The notes under the pieces are model-generated. The model saw only the letters and a list, made by a program, of their open reading frames with translations. It had not been told where the DNA came from and ran no database searches. A stretch of DNA of 64,000 bases, from contig ML978295.1 of assembly GCA_010015745.1 (NCBI GenBank), positions 1 through 64,000 on the forward strand, in the 5' to 3' direction. The stretch comes from Setomelanomma holmii. Lineage: Eukaryota; Ascomycota; Dothideomycetes; Pleosporales; Phaeosphaeriaceae. The translations under genes and the position numbers were made by a program. Of this stretch, positions 11,873-24,099 are shown piece after piece. The first letter of the stretch is position 1, and each line of letters opens with the position of its first letter.

Positions 11873-13351
11873 TCAATATCGTGCTACTTCGGAGGCACTC
11901 AACGCACTGCGCTTCATCGGCGGAGGTGGTGGAGGTTTCTTCGACCTCGACGGTGGTGGTGGCGGCGGTGCTTTCTTTCCGGTGGATCCGATATCCGCTG
12001 TGCTCCAACTTGCTGCTCGTGACATGACACTGCCACTGCCCTGGGACGATCTGTCCGGGCTAGGTGGTGATCGGTCGCGCCTGTGTCCGTTTGAGCTTCC
12101 GTAGTCTTCTTCGTATTCATCCGCGAAAGCATTGGCTTGGCGGACTGGACGGAGATTGTTCCTGCTCGACGAGATAGCTGACGAATCTGTCACTGTCCGC
12201 GTAAGGCGACGAGCAGGAGAATCTTCGCGACCGCCATTGTCATATGTGGAGGTGCGGCTATATGATGGTCGCAGAGGATAGCCTCCAGTCGAATCTGGGG
12301 CAGGGGAGCGGCTGCGGGAGGATAGCTTTGGTATGGTAATGCGCGGAGGCTCGGGCTCGGGCTCTTCTTCGACCGGGTTGAAGCGATCAGCGTAGCCGTG
12401 GGCAGTAATCGAGCGTGATCGCACCGGGCGAGTGGCCGTGTGGGTATCCCTGCGTCAAACGTCAGCAAACATGCGCATCTCGCGCGGATGATGAAGCTCA
12501 CCGAACCGGCCATTCCCGCTTGACATTGAGCAGAATCTCGCGGCAACGGTCATAGTAGCTCAGCTCAGCTTCGAGGAGGGAGGTGAGGTCCTGCACCAGA
12601 TCGACCTCAGATTCCTTGATGTCCTGCATCCTCCTGAAGACGTCTTCGCTGGTTTCTTCGTACTTGGCCTTTTGTGCTCGCAGTTCCTCCTCCATGCGGA
12701 AGTCCTCCTTCTTCGACTTCTGCATCTTTGCAAGGGAGGTGTCATAGGCGAGACGGCGAGTTTCGAGCTTCTTGCGTGCTGCCTATGCCATAATCAATAT
12801 TTGCGAACAATCATGAATCGATGGTCTGTGTAATGTCGCACCTGGTACTCCTTCATCTGAACAAGGGAGCGCTCAAGGCCCTCCAGCCATGACGTAGTGG
12901 CACTGGCAACATATGTCTCCTGTACCCGCGCCAGTCGCTCGTTCGCGCGACCAAGAGCTACAGACAATCAGTAGATGTGCATTGGTGTAATTGGAAGGAC
13001 GCACATGACAGGCAGTTGCCAAATTCGGAGTCAGGCTCAAAGTCCTCGCCGTGGGTGACCATGGAGGAGCCCAAGTGGCCGCCAGGGAGCTGCTTCTCAC
13101 GGTCGTCGCCCTCTGCACGCTTCGATAGCGACTTGACGTATGTGGTCATGGACTTTTGCATCTTATCCATGCCTATCGCAGGGTCAGCATCTACGCAATC
13201 GCTGCAACACGCAACACTACATACCCTCGTGCCGCAGGTTCATCTCCAATTCCAGGGCCTTGAAATCGTCAGAGAGCCCAGTACGCGCCTCGGCGCCCAT
13301 CTTTTCGTTGGTCCATTGCTTCAAGCGGTCGAATTTCTTGGTGACGTTCAT
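11873..13351 (-). CDS. BAR-domain membrane-remodelling protein
   Basis: Minus-strand gene of 422 residues. Exons (transcript order) are 13225-13351, 13005-13172, 12842-12957, 12502-12782 and 11873-12449; all phases close (introns 52, 47, 59 and 52 bp). The first two-thirds is an alpha-helical BAR-type domain. It starts MNVTKKFDRLKQWTNEKMG and contains long charged helices such as RMQDIKESEVDLVQDLTSLL. BAR dimers bind curved membranes in endocytosis and Golgi trafficking. The last third is disordered and Ser/Arg/Pro-rich. It ends in two polyproline stretches, GKKAPPPPPPSRSKKPPP, likely ligands for SH3 domains or profilin. No SH3 domain of its own is seen, unlike Rvs167. It resembles Gvp36-type or other single-BAR adaptors; the exact orthologue is not certain. 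Confidence 0.85.
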
Positions 13352-15689
13352 GTTTGTTGTTGATGGTCAGGAGTGGCCAGTTCAGGGCGGGGATATGGTA
13401 TCGACGAGGGTACGCGGCAGGTTTATTTATCGATAGCACTTCATGCGTTGCACGGCGCGGGAGGATCGAAGCCCTGCGTCACAGCACGAGCCCAACAGCA
13501 ATGACGCTGTTGAACAGTTGGGCAAAGGGTGAAGGTGGATTTTTGGAATTGCAGCAGTGTCTGGGGACATGGGGGTATAATATCCGTCCTAGACAGAATT
13601 TGGGGAAACGTACACGCGTGTCAAATGCGCAAGTGCGACCAAGCGACCCTGAAAGTTCCAGCCGGCAGGCGTAACGGCGGACCGACCAAGACTCGCCCCA
13701 CCATCAGCCAACACCCGCCAATGAGCCAGTTTCATCCCGCTATTTGCGATGCAATATCTTGCCGCTCAAACTTCCCTATCTTTGGCAGCATCCGTCATCT
13801 CAGGCGGCGGCACAAGCGCTCTGTCACAAATCTGCGAGACCATTCAGCGTCAGTGTACGCAACCTCCCCAGTTCTGTGGGCCTGCCTCCTTGCTCGATGT
13901 GTTTCATGCGGAGCTCCCCTTCCCTCAAGTAACCGCTTCTTTGGCCCTGCATCGACGAAGCGTTCGGACTTTACCGCGGCTGACTACGTCCTCCACACTT
14001 GCAGACTCCGACCGCGCTTGTAGGAGGAGACGGCACGCGTTTGGTTCATTTAGACTATCCATAGGGCTGGCCAGACTCTCGCATCTGGGCAGTGACAGGG
14101 GCCGTTTCTTGCCTCCTTCTTAGATCGACACAGGTCGAACTGTCTGCAGATGCGACATTCGTCCCAACCACCTGAACATCTCTGGGCGCAATAATGCTCA
14201 AGCTGCTAGGCTCTCAGCGCGTCTGCAGAGCTTCCGGCCACGATGCGATACGAAGGGTCGGACTGCACAAGACGTTTCTAGCATCACTGCGATCACCACC
14301 TCTTTGGTGCAGCAGCGACTGCCAACGATGCTTCTACCATCATTTTGGAGTTCGTGGTGACTGGAGACCTCTCCCGCCCACGTGATTGACGAACGCCGAA
14401 CCCCACCTCATCGCGAGCCTGTCGCAACTTCACGAACGCACACCACTGCCAGCATTCAGTGGAAGATTATTCTGCTATTCCCTTTCGCAATATGCTGAAC
14501 GGAGCATCGGATTAGGTAATGTTCACGGTAGGGTTCACGTGTAATCTCTCCTACTTTCCACGTCTTTGTCTACTTTCTTCTATCGCATCGCAGTCTTCAA
14601 CTAATATTCAGCCACTCGCATTGTTGTTCGTTGGTTGTGGTTGAAGTTGTGGAATCGCTGCGGTGGCAGCTGGTGTTTGAGCGTGTCGCCCCACGAAGCT
14701 TACAAGCTCGAACGTGGTCCAGGAAAGCACACCAGTGCGCTTTCGCATCCCGCCAACACAGGCATCGAGAATTGCACCGCGCAACCATAGTGGCCTCATC
14801 GGGAATAGCGACAGCATTTCGGGTTGCTGGAATAGTTGAGAATGCCACGAAGTGCGCACTATTTATGAAAGAGAAGGATATTATCCGGGAAGGCGCGCCC
14901 TAGAACACCAAACGATGTAGCTGGAAGCTCAGATAGATGCTACGGCGTATGCTGCGCGCTCACTTTACCAATCCCCCGCCCAAGTGCGTCGGCCACATGA
15001 CCCCGTCAAACTCTCGCTGCACGGCTGAGGCCTGACCTGCTTCGGACTGGAGACTGGACGCCGCTGGAGGTTTCTCAGCGATGAGCATGAGGATATTCAA
15101 GGATATCCATCCTCTATGAACGCTCCTTGTGCACTGGGCGACTTCGCATCGTTGTTCTGAAGAGCTCGCATCATGGGCGGCGGTTCAGTGCGCAACCCAG
15201 GTGCGCCGTGATCTCGACCAAACAACACAACTCAACCAAATAAGCTCGACTACTTCAGTGACTCCTCCCAACTCTGCTCATCATATCGCAATCCGACCCG
15301 AACATTGCGACAGAGTATTGTCTCGTTGAGGGAAACGTATTTCAGCCATCCGTGCATCTCGCATATCATTCCGTTAGCAATTCAGACTGGGCACACGAAC
15401 AAAGCGAATCTACATAGCAGGGAAGATGGGACTTAGAATGCATATGAAAACCTCTTTGAGCACAGAGCTCTTTTCCCCAACGCATTCCAAGATATTGCTG
15501 TCTTTTGTCACAAGATTTTCAAGTGAAAATGCATGCCTTCCCAGAGCCATAAGACAGGGATCCAATAAAACGATCGCTGTGCTAGCAAAGGAGAGATTAC
15601 CTCATACGTGCCTAGCCGTGCTTCGTGGTTGCTCCCTCGTCCCGCAACTCTACCCGACACGACCATCATCAACAGCCACAACCGCAAAC
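13352..15689. other. 2.3-kb region without supported genes
   Basis: The largest gene-free stretch in the otherwise dense left half. Overlapping plus-strand frames at 13529-14023 and 13749-14123 are open but low in complexity and share no domain. Minus-strand frames at 14597-14859 are equally featureless. The frame beginning at 15426 joins the next gene without a stop, but adds a poor leader. The region may hold long 5' leaders, a non-coding transcript or a decayed gene. I see no inverted or tandem repeat of note. Confidence 0.4.
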
Positions 15690-18083
15690 ATGGTCGAATC
15701 CGACTCTTCCCTCTCGTCTGCGCCGTCGACTGATGACGAGATGCCGGTCGATGTGTCGCCCGCAAATGCCTCGGAGCTCACCCCCCAAAAGAAGAAGCAG
15801 GGCAACATCCTGTCTTTCTTCAAGCAAAAAGAGCGGTCGCCCTCGCCCCCTCGCAAGAAGCGCGAGCCTTCGCCAGAGCATATATACGGTCCGCAGGATA
15901 ACCCAGACATTGCTGTACGTATTGGACGCGTCCATCGCGTCCTGTCGCGACGCGGTATCTACCTGGACGCGGTGATCCGCTACGTCAGAGCTGTGCTAAC
16001 ATTTTTATGCCATAGTTCATTGTCATGTTCCGCTCGCGATTCAACGAAGCCTTCCCCCGTGGTGCGCCTCATGTTGGGCCCCAGGACATTGAGCAAGGTG
16101 TTGCAGAAGGCACACCGTCCCAGGATGTCGAGGGTCTCCTGTGCGCCTTGCTCGGCCTGGTCCTTAATCGCAAGAAGCCTGTAGAGTCAGTCCTCTGCCA
16201 AACTCCCTTGTTCACGTCCGGTTTTTGGTCGCATGACCGAAGCGATACATGTTAAGACAACGTGGCTGACATGGGCGGTGTACAACAGAAAGGGTCATTA
16301 TGGTCGCGCGCTCGAAGAATCCGTCCAAACCCAAAAGTCGCAGTGGCCACGCGCATGGGGCGGCGTCAATCCTCTGAGTGGTGGACGCGGCTTCCAGACG
16401 ATGACAGCGCTGGAGCGTGTATGTACAAATGCAGTGTGCTGCTGTCAAAGCTAATCCTTGCCAGATCACCCTCCTCCACACCCTCACGCTATGGAGCTTG
16501 AACCAGAACGAGCAAGTCAAAGCCATGATCGCCAACGCATATAAGTCGCGCACTACCAAGGACCGACTTGACACCAACATTCCGCTATCTGTGCAACCTT
16601 GGGGCCTTGATGGCGAGAAGCGCCGATACTGGCTGATCGAGGGGCAGAATGACACGCACTTCAGGATATACCGTGAGACAGACCCACATAAGACAAAGAA
16701 GGTGAAGTGGTTCAGCGTTTCTGGCGACATTGAGGAGCTGCGCGTGGTAGCAACCAAGCTCGAAGAAGAGGATGGTCGTAAGGAAGCAAAGACACTCGGC
16801 GAGCGCATGATCAACGCTATCCCACGCTTCGAAGCCTCTGAAGTGGTAGATCTCTCCAAGGTCATGCACTGCGACATGTTACTAACATCGCACAGAAACG
16901 CAAGCGCCGCGAATACCGCCTGCAACGTCAAGCAACCTTCACACGCCCCGATCCTGGTTTCTCCCTCTATGAAGGCCGCACTCGTGGCAAGCGTCTCCGG
17001 TACACCTTCACGGACGACGACGACTTCGACTCGGACAACCTGAGCACGCGACGATCTGCACGCACGTCAGGAAGGGATGACTCTGCTGCGCCTTCTGGCC
17101 CTACCGTCACCGCCAGTGGCCGCCAGGTCCGATCCCGCGCTACAGGTCTATACGGCGAGACACTACATAGCGGACAGGTCTCTGACCGTGCATCACCAGC
17201 CACTGGAGACTATGTGCGGTCTGAAGCGTCTGAAGAACCTCAGCAAGCTCACGCCCACGGTCGGTCAACGCGCGCAGCCAATCGAGGCACAGCCAACGGA
17301 CGCTCCAACCGCACCGTGCTTTCGGACGACGAAGAAGATGCAACATCATGGGACGGCGGAGATGAGGACGAGGATGAGCCGGAGCAGATGGACCTTGACG
17401 ACGATGAAGACGAGCAGGCTGAAGATTCTTCAGAGGAAGATGACGAACCACATTCGCTCATGGTCACGCTTCGCTACCACAAAGGTTCTTTCAACCCACC
17501 CAGTGATGCGCCCACAAGCAATGGTCATGCACAAGATCTGCGTTCGTTGAATGGCACAATCCAGCGGCCCGCACAGTCCGCCGAGTCTACGCTGGCAGGA
17601 CAGGGTGCACCTCGACAGCCCGAGCAACAGGCTCCTGACCCAGTTGAGCCTCCGCTACAACCAGCTCCTCTACCTCAGCCTGTTGCAGTCTTCGCTCCAA
17701 CACCAACTGCTCCCGCCCCGTTCGCTCCCAATGGCATCCCAATACTGTCACAACAGCCTCTAGCACCGCACGTTGGACCTGCCGCCCAGTACCCACACCC
17801 TGTTCCCAACCCATCGGTACTTCGTAAACTCGAAGGCATGTTCCCGGCACCGAACCCTCCATACGTCGCACCGCCTGTTCAACAGCAACAGCCGGTTGCG
17901 TGTCCAGCCGTTCAACCTGCTCAACAGCATCCTCAACCACCAGCCAGCGCTTCCACTCTCCAGCAGCCACCAGTCCCAGCGAACGGTACTGCTCAAGCGC
18001 AACCACCCTTTCCGGACCAGCAACAGCAGAAGCAGTTTCCACCTGCTCTGCCTTCGCCCACACCTGCATCCAATTGGCAGTAG
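15690..18083 (+). CDS. WHIM/DDT-type chromatin-remodelling accessory protein
   Basis: Protein of 696 residues from exons 15690-15914, 16016-16185, 16289-16418, 16465-16842 and 16896-18083; all phases close (introns 101, 103, 46 and 53 bp). The start at 15690 is preferred over the in-frame 15426 because MVESDSSLSSAPSTDDE begins a typical acidic leader. The helical segment FIVMFRSRFNEAFP, and LDGEKRRYWLIEGQNDTHF with its characteristic RRYW, match WHIM-type motifs of ISWI-associated subunits (Itc1, Ioc3, WSTF, RSF1 class). The middle is basic and acidic, with a long D/E run at about residues 450-490, and the C-terminus is Pro/Gln-rich. The role in nucleosome spacing is inferred from the family. 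The exact orthologue is not fixed; it could be a fungal-specific DDT-domain protein. The donor at 16843 (GTGGTA) is weak, but the acceptor and branch site are good. Confidence 0.75.
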
Positions 18084-18508
18084 GACTGCCATAGCCCTAG
18101 CTCCGAGTTCTTCCATTGTTAGAGTTGGACTGATATGAAGGAGTGTGTCGGCTGTAAGGCCGGATCATCTTCATCGGCCGTCGGGCTGTTTTTCTCTCTC
18201 ATTGTCAGAATTTAGAATCGAATGGATACCCATGGCGTTGTCCTAGAGTCCGATAGAATAGCGCGATTGCATATCTCACTTCCTGATTTATGTGGATTCA
18301 TTGATGCATCTTTTCCAGTGGGAGATGAAAGGGAGGATTTGTTGATACGAACACATAAAATAGCATAGATAGTGTTCTTGCGATCATTCGCATGCGATGC
18401 AGATAGCTATCAAAAGCCTCTCCAACCATGCTCACCGTACATGTACAAATCGTGACAAACGCTTTTCCCATGTCTCAACGCTGTCCATGCTCACTATTCA
18501 TACACATA
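18084..18508. other. Convergent 3' intergenic region
   Basis: About 425 bp between two converging genes. No gene or structured RNA is recognised. Confidence 0.4.
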
Positions 18509-20084
18509 TCATTGAAACGCCCCAGGCGCTAACGCTCCTGGCATACCCTTCTGCCCACTCCACCCCTCGCCACTAGCCCCTCTCGACGGCCGCGGTCTCT
18601 GTCTCGCAGCCTCTCCTCCGCGCCAGCGCATGCCCGTCTCTCCGCCGCCGCCGCCGGTGTCATCTCGACTCACCCCACGACTCATGGCCGGCCGTTCGCG
18701 TTTCCTTTCTCCAGCGCGGATTTCAGCTTCGCGCAGCTTCGCACCCTCGGCTTCGAGGCTGTTTTGCGGCGGTAAAGGTGGAGGGACGGGTAGACGATAG
18801 TTCGATCTGTTTAACGGTGGGGCTTGATCGTCAGGGTATATAACTTCTTCTTCCAAATCCTCCAAATGTACGCCGTCATCGGAGGCTTCATCAGCAGCGA
18901 CGTCCTCACTTGCCCCGCCGCCGCGCGTGTTGTGTTTCCGCGGCCATAAGCTAGGCAAGACGATTTGTTGAAAGCGGGGTTCTACGGCGCGTTCATCGAA
19001 CCAGGCGTGTACGCGGGATTCGATGAGTTGTGCGATTTTAGGCACGTCTTGTAAGCGACTTCTGGAGCCGACGAGGCTGCGGACGGACAGGTCGAGGCGG
19101 TAGTCGTCGAGAAAGGTAAATGCTAGAGTGGTAGGGCGGTGTGGTGGGAGGCCCGAGGATGTGGATGGGCGGTCTTGATCGGATGTCGTGTGGTTTTTGG
19201 ATTCTGTACTCGGACTTGGGGCGGATGTTGATGGCGGGCTGGACGATGGGATGAAGGATAGTGCTAATGTGCCTGAAAAGCGCACGATACTCACTGCGAG
19301 GGCGACGGGGAGGACAGCGCTCATGGGTGTGGGCCAGTTGAGATTCAGGGTGGTTTCCACGCCGATGGTGATGACGTCGCTGAGGTCGACGTCCATGCGT
19401 GCCTGGAGACGGCCCTCTTCTGTGCCTGTTGTGCCTGGACCGTACCAGAAGCCGTCTTCGGCGGGCATGACGCGGCAATTGCTGAAGATGGGGAACTCAT
19501 CTCCCAGAGCGATCTCGGTGACGCGAATTTCCCCTATCCAGTCTGGTTTGCTGCCGGAGTTGAGGACTTCGGTGAGTGAACCAAGGATCGCGTCATCTTG
19601 TCGTGCGTCTGCGCGGAGCTGTGCGATTGTTTGTGCTATGAGCACGTTGAACCAGTCGAGGCTCTCCGGTTGGTGACCATTTACATTGTAGTATGTCTTT
19701 GCGAGGATCGTTGCAATGCTCGGTCCGCCTCTACTTTCTTCACCCTTTCGTATTATGCTTCGCGAGCCCTTGTGGCGCAGGGATAGCGATATCGAGTTTG
19801 ACCGTGTTCGCAATTGCTTGATTGACTGTTGGTGGGCGAGGGTTCGTGCGCGCCGTAGCGAATTGAGGTGCAGTGAGCGGTCGTCTGCTGATGGAGGCTC
19901 GCCAAAGATGAAGAACTTGATGAAAAAGAAGATCAAGAGGGCAATTGAGAGCTGGCCCAGGAGGAAGCCCTGTGTGAAGGAGAGGCTGTGGGGTGTTAGT
20001 GGGGTCCGGTGTGCCAGTGGAGAAAGCATACGATGAGCCTTGAGCTGCCGGCTGGGGCACTGGAGTCGCGACTTGGTTCGCCAT
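18509..20084 (-). CDS. MMM1: Mmm1, ERMES complex subunit (SMP domain)
   Basis: Maintenance of mitochondrial morphology protein 1, 509 residues. Mmm1 is the ER-anchored subunit of ERMES, which joins ER to mitochondria and moves phospholipids through its SMP domain with Mdm12. A small first exon (20032-20084) encodes MANQVATPVPQPAAQGSS. A 46-bp intron follows, then exon 18509-19985, and the phase closes. The membrane anchor is the segment LSFTQGFLLGQLSIALLIFF and what follows it (about residues 18-46), with a short lumenal N-terminus. The SMP domain begins near PESLDWFNVLIAQTI and includes EFPIFSNCRVMP and MDVDLSDVITIGVETTLNL. The C-terminus is low-complexity and Arg/Gly-rich. An alternative start inside the intron would give a different leader, but the spliced one matches the family. 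Confidence 0.95.
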
Positions 20085-20819
20085 ATTGAACTATGGCGCC
20101 AATGCTATCGATTGATCATGATATTGGTGATTTCGACCCTCGAGCACTGCATGTCTGGAGTTGGTGCGAAGCTAGACACGATGAGCGTTCCGAACAGCGA
20201 TGTCACTATCGATAAGCTCGGTCCTGTTCACGCGTCTTCCGACCCCTTCACCCTTGCACTTCAACCCCGACACCTTCGGGCTCCTCTGATCATGGCTGTC
20301 TTCGCAAAAGCAGTCAGGTTCAGAGCGCCTGCCAACACCGCCAGTGCTATCAGAGCAGCGCGCGTCATCCGCTCAATCAAGAGCAGGTACCGGACACAGG
20401 CCTTCTTGTTCCTAGCGTACCACTTCTTCCTCAGCTCGCCTCTGCACCTGGATATCTTTATTATCTTCTTCATTCTGGTCAGCAACTTCATGAATCGACA
20501 AAACGCCTTTCCCAGCCAGTTGCTCGTAGACGGACTGCGCTTCTTGCTGGACGAACGGAGATTCAGCATGCCTTGAACCTCACCCCGTGCAGTCCCGTCG
20601 CGAGTACCGCGAAAACAAGCATCGTATCTAGCTGGTACACGCAACATAAACCAACCCAGCTTGTCTCTTGACAGCTTGCTCGCAGCTTTCCTTTGAAGCA
20701 GACGGACTTTGCGGCACTCGTAACTGCCGCACAATTGCGTCGCTCCGATTGGCTGGCGCGTCCCCGCTTTCAGGAACAACTACAGATGCTCCGCCGTTGC
20801 GAGGCTCACTTACGATCCT
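20085..20819. other. Divergent promoter region of MMM1 and the SDR gene
   Basis: A 735-bp divergent intergenic region. A plus-strand frame at 20292-20576 would encode 94 residues beginning MAVFAKAVRFRAPANT with one hydrophobic stretch near its middle. It overlaps an equally open minus-strand frame at 20261-20779. Neither has a domain, so both are left uncalled as genes. Confidence 0.35.
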
Positions 20820-22003
20820 ATGGACTTCGATACTGCTAGTCAGAGCCTGTCGCCGGGCGCTGCCATTCACAATCCCACCCTCAGATTACCTGCGACCTGC
20901 GATCCACCCTCAGACACCAAGCCACCGAAGCGAGCAGTATGGATTGTACGCACTCCTCGACACTGTTCGAGCGGCGCATAGGTTAATTATGGCTCACAGG
21001 TCTTTGGCGGAACTGGACATATGGGGCGGTCTCTTGTACGGGCTATATTGGCACACGGTGACCAATGCACAGCTGTTGGATGGACACAAGAGAACACACC
21101 AGAGCACATGGAGAAGTGGCAGGACCAGAACTGTCTTGGACTGCTCTGCGATGTTCGCGTGCGCGCAACCGTCGATCGCGTCATTAAGAAGAGCATTGAG
21201 CATTGGGGCAAGGTGGACGTGATTGCCAATAGCACGGGATATGGTGTGATAGCATCATGCGAAGACCAAGATGACTATGACTTGCGGAATCAGTTCTCTA
21301 CCAATTTCTTGGGGACCCTGCACATCCTTCAACTGTCGCTGCCATACTTCCGCCAACGCAACAGCGGCCGCTACCTGATATTCTCTTCGACGGCTGGGGC
21401 TCTAGGCGTACCTGGATTGGGCCCATATTGCGCAACAAAGTACGCTGTCGAAGGCCTGATCGAGTCGATGCTATACGAGGTCGACGTCTTCAACATCAAG
21501 GCTACCCTCGTAGAGCCTGGGCATGTCAGGCTTGACGAGCCTGACGACAATATCATACCGCTGAGCTACACGTCGGCACCAGGTACAGGACCTCCGAAAC
21601 CTCGACGATACGGTCACTTCTTTGTTAAGCCAAATCCGAGCGAGCCATACGCGGCTTTGACCAGCCCAGCGCAGCATTCGAGAAGAATGGTGCAGTGGCT
21701 GAACGATCGACAGCCGGTCAGTGCAGTGAGGAGTGCGGAGCTGGTGTGGCAGCTCGGGCACTGTAGTTATCCTCCTCTGAGGTTGGTTCTGGGTAGCTAT
21801 GCTGTCGAGAGCATCCGGGATCGATTGAAGAGTATCACTGAAGAGGTATATGCAGCATAACTCGCGATGTGACCAAGACTAACGTGCTGCAGATCGAGGA
21901 CTGGAAATACTTGTCCTTCCCTTCCACTATAACGCCCGAAGATGAAGCAGAAAGAGCTGCGCAGAAGGAAGAAGACGCCGATGAAGCTCAAGACAACGAG
22001 TGA
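20820..22003 (+). CDS. Short-chain dehydrogenase/reductase
   Basis: Protein of 360 residues. The first exon (20820-20945) is easily missed. It encodes 42 residues ending PPKRAVWI, and the 54-bp intron joins it to VFGGTGHMGRSLV, completing the first Rossmann strand and glycine-rich loop. Exons 21000-21845 and 21893-22003 complete the frame (second intron 47 bp). The catalytic pair is YCATKYAVEG (YXXXK), with an upstream serine in FSSTAGALGVPG. Thus this is a classical SDR with an NAD(P) site and a complete triad. The C-terminus is an acidic helix-rich tail of about 36 residues. The substrate is unknown. Classical fungal SDRs of this shape act on small carbonyl compounds or secondary alcohols, so function stays general. 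Confidence 0.88.
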
Positions 22004-22356
22004 ATTGTCGCCATTGTATGATTCGAGTGTGCATGTCTCCGAAGTACGTGTGGCTAGAGTAATGAGCAAGGTAGACTAAAAGTTCGTCAGTTCGACTCAT
22101 TTGTGGCGGTGTCGCACTTTACCTCATGCGGAAGAACCTCGCATAATCATGTGACTGTGGGTGGTCGCTATCAACCCTGTGGCCGTTTCCTGCAATCTAC
22201 AAAAAGCCTCAGGCTCTGCTGGTTCCCAGTCGTACCTCACCATCCTGTCTTTGCGTAGTGCTCTTGCCTCGGGGCACCGATATACCTTCCGTCCTACACT
22301 CTTACCTCCTCTACCACACGGACAAGTCCACAAAAAGAAGTTTAAGCACACTCAAG
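22004..22356. other. Short intergenic region before the REI1-like gene
   Basis: About 350 bp. An in-frame extension upstream of the downstream gene exists at 22161, but it does not join the zinc-finger exon in phase, so it is read as leader. Confidence 0.35.
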
Positions 22357-23462
22357 ATGGAGGCGAAATCAAGAGTGTTCCCATGCAACACTTGCTCTAT
22401 CACCTTCACAACAAGCGAGCCTCAGCGCTCACACATGCGACAGTCTTGGCAGTAAGGACAAGCGACCCAATATGTAGGCCAAGCGCTAACGACAGTAGCA
22501 TAACGAATCTAAGGCGGCGCATAGCTGAGCAGCCAGCTTTATCAGAGGAGGAGTACAATTCTCAGGCGAGAAGTCACGACTTCAGCCCAAGGTGTAGTGA
22601 CAGCGACGAGGAACGAGAGCCACGCATGCCCGTACCCATAATCGCCATACAGCCGACAGACGACATACCCATTGCACCACATAGACCTGCTGGCAAAGGG
22701 CCAGCATCACAGTGTCTGTTCTGCAACATTGTCTCTTCCACGCTCAACACAAACGTCGACCACATGTCCGCAAAGCACGGCCTGTTCATCCCCTCACCAG
22801 AACGACTATCAGACATGTGCTCTTTCCTCGGCTACCTCGCAATGATCATATTCGACTACAAACAGTGTCTGTACTGCGGCATCCAGAAGAGCAGTGTAGA
22901 CGGTGTGCAAACACATATGCGCGACAAGGGACACTGCATGATCAATGTCAGTGCAGAGTCCGAGTTGCTTGACTTCTGGGCAATTTCCGATAGCGAAGGC
23001 GAAGTTGCGGATCTAAAAGAAAAGGTTGCAGCAGTCAAGTTTTCTGACACGGAAATGCGGCTACCCTCTGGCACTGTGATCAACTCTCGTTCAGATACCA
23101 CACAGCTCCGCACGACACCAGGCGTTGCGCAACCAAGAAGCAAAAGCTCGCAACATCAGAGCAAAAGGGACGAGATGCGTGCTATCGCTGCAGCAGAAGG
23201 CAATGCGGAAACCACACGTAACTACGAACGCCAATACCAACCTTTGCACAGCAATGATCGCCGCATCGCAGTGCGTAGCGAGATGGGCCTTGCTGGCGTT
23301 CCAGAGGACCAGAAACGAGCCCTAGTAGTCACAGAGAAGAATATGAAGAGGAGAGAGGCGGTGGCTCAGGCGGCAACGCAGCGTGCGATGGAGAGGCAGC
23401 CAAAGACGAAGATATATTCGGGGAGATACAAACTTCAGAATCCGGTATATATGGCTGGCTGA
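22357..23462 (+). CDS. REI1: Rei1/ZNF622-type 60S ribosome maturation factor
   Basis: C2H2 zinc-finger protein of 352 residues from exons 22357-22451 and 22499-23462 (47-bp intron, phase closes). The first finger has cysteines at 10 and 13 and histidines at 26 and 32. It continues across the intron into WHITNLRRRIA, the hallmark of the Rei1/Reh1/ZNF622 family. Two further fingers follow, CLFCNIVSSTLNTNVDHMSA and CLYCGIQKSSVDGVQTHM. The basic C-terminus ending KIYSGRYKLQNPVYMAG is the segment that in this family enters the exit tunnel of pre-60S particles. Rei1 and Reh1 act in cytoplasmic release of Arx1 and checking of the tunnel. It is somewhat shorter than yeast Rei1 (393 residues). Rei1 and Reh1 are not separable here. 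Confidence 0.9.
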
Positions 23463-24099
23463 GAGCTAGATGTGAGTGCGCTGGGGATCGGAGAGGCGAA
23501 GGTACCGAGAGCTCTGATGAACGAAGCAGCTTGAATCAGAAGCCAGCATACTGTGTCGGGGAAGGTGTCTGGATGCTGCATGTGTACTCATGCCTAAATG
23601 TCATCCATTGGCTTCACTGGGGGATACACTTCATCGAAAAGATGTCCAATTGCGAGCAATGCAAGTTGAATTCTGACACGCGGCAGCGCTCGCTGAATGA
23701 TTGCCTTTCTGACAGTTTTGCGGGAGTGATGCTCATCCTGCAGTTGTGGGGTAGATGAGCTGTTTAGGCACGTCGGGGAACATTCGGGCCTTCCTGACAT
23801 AGCTTAGAAATCAGTGCCTACCACGACACAATCCACATCAGAACGTTGTGTTCGGGAGGTGGAAAAGCAGCAAGGGCCGTCAGGTTTTGGTCATGATGGC
23901 AAGATTTCGGAGTGCAGGAGCTACCGCCCTAGACAGCGATTGCGAGGTTTTGACGCGGAGTCGGAGTGACGTACATGCTTATAAGTTTAGATGGAAGCCT
24001 ACAGAACTTCATTAAGCATCACACCACGACTCGAACATCAATCCTCTAACTACATTCCACAACAGTCAGCCTACTTGATCTTGAATATCTTTCGCAACT
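23463..24099. other. Intergenic region with a TATA-like element at 23980-23985
   Basis: About 640 bp. TATAAG lies 115 bp before the ATG at 24100, followed by a C/A-rich leader. No gene is supported; the frame at 23531-23758 has no domain. Confidence 0.35.

Noticed and set aside
13529..14123. Overlapping plus-strand frames of up to 164 codons
   Set aside because: Two phases are open over the same bases, no domain, no good start; not convincing as a gene.
15426..15689. N-terminal extension of the WHIM/DDT-type gene
   Set aside because: In frame, but the extension looks like translated leader and the protein start MVESDSS fits better.
19038..19676. Frames on both strands inside MMM1
   Set aside because: Arg/Ser-rich shadows of the MMM1 SMP domain.
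20292..20576. Possible 94-residue membrane protein
   Set aside because: Hydrophobic stretch only, and an equally open frame on the minus strand; no other support.
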